Source of the DNA: Phycisphaerales bacterium UBA2421
GTDB lineage: Bacteria; Planctomycetota; Phycisphaerae; Tepidisphaerales; Tepidisphaeraceae
DNA length: 54,464 nucleotides
NCBI GenBank assembly: GCA_002343075.1
Contig: DDRH01000007.1
Coordinates: forward strand, 107,654 to 162,117
Direction: 5' to 3'
Positions 54,441 through 54,464 of the stretch are shown here, in pieces (the first letter of the stretch is position 1; every line of letters starts with the position of its first letter). The notes below the pieces were generated by a model that saw only the letters and a program-made list of their open reading frames with translations, had not been told where the DNA came from and ran no database searches. The translations under genes were made by a program, and so were the position numbers.

Positions 54441-54464
54441 GCCGATTCGCTGCCGCCTACGCCT
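54441..54464. repeat. 24-bp direct repeat, right copy, cut by the window end
   Basis: Exact match to 53618-53641, including the three bases (54457-54459) that are the stop codon of the DUF2203 reading frame on the minus strand. The match runs to the last base, so the repeat may be longer and may continue into a full DUF2203 gene. Confidence 0.9.

Overview
The window looks like chromosomal DNA of a GC-rich planctomycete-like bacterium, possibly class Phycisphaerae. This placement is an inference from gene content, not from a marker gene. It rests on a prepilin-type protein with an H-X9-DG C-terminus, a TIGR03790-family protein, a CAZyme and sulfatase cluster, a bacterial topoisomerase VI A subunit, and decayed RHS, IS5 and IS21 material. 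I see no rRNA, tRNA or CRISPR.

Layout. 0-14 kb is a polysaccharide-utilisation region: two paralogous GH2 enzymes (the first cut by the left edge), a prepilin-like protein, a GH78 rhamnosidase, a GPH-type sugar:cation symporter, an AraA/FucI-like isomerase, a GH43 enzyme and a sulfatase. Together they suggest uptake and use of a sulfated, rhamnose-containing, ulvan-like plant or algal glycan. 14-17.6 kb is a mobile-element graveyard: a broken IS5-family transposase, an IS21 istA fragment, and an RHS C-terminal fragment with an M91-like metallopeptidase tail followed by a candidate lipoprotein immunity gene and a second RHS scrap. 17.6-22.1 kb carries a MaoC hydratase, Gfo/Idh/MocA oxidoreductase, COG3618 lactonase-like hydrolase, type III CoA-transferase and AraC regulator, probably one small catabolic module. 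22.1-28.8 kb holds an HDOD protein with a degenerate GGDEF domain, a sugar isomerase/epimerase, a TIGR03790 protein and several uncharacterised proteins.

28.8-34.8 kb has the ATP-grasp / alpha-E / transglutaminase operon, then an SPFH membrane protein with an Arc-like repressor and a striking operator, then a secreted transglutaminase-like lipoprotein. 34.7-38.7 kb has a VOC protein, a retropepsin-like protease, a ribbon-helix-helix protein and DNA polymerase I with intact proofreading motifs. 38.8-39.8 kb, just upstream of polA, looks like a short integron-type cassette array without an integrase: two small genes on the minus strand, each ending inside an attC-like imperfect palindrome. 40.7-53.6 kb is mostly core or lineage-specific: a DMT exporter, coiled-coil protein, HEAT-repeat protein, aminotransferase, SPOR lipoprotein, acyl-CoA synthetase, GH57 amylase and Topo VI-A. 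The right end holds a toxin-antitoxin pair between two exact copies of a sequence of at least 24 bp; the left copy is the 3' end of a truncated DUF2203 gene.

The most unusual features are the attC-like cassette array (38.8-39.8 kb), the DUF2203-end duplication around the TA pair (53.6-54.5 kb), the SPFH/Arc operator (32.5 kb), the RHS-M91 remnant with its possible immunity gene (15.8-17.6 kb), and the Topo VI-A gene without a B subunit beside it.
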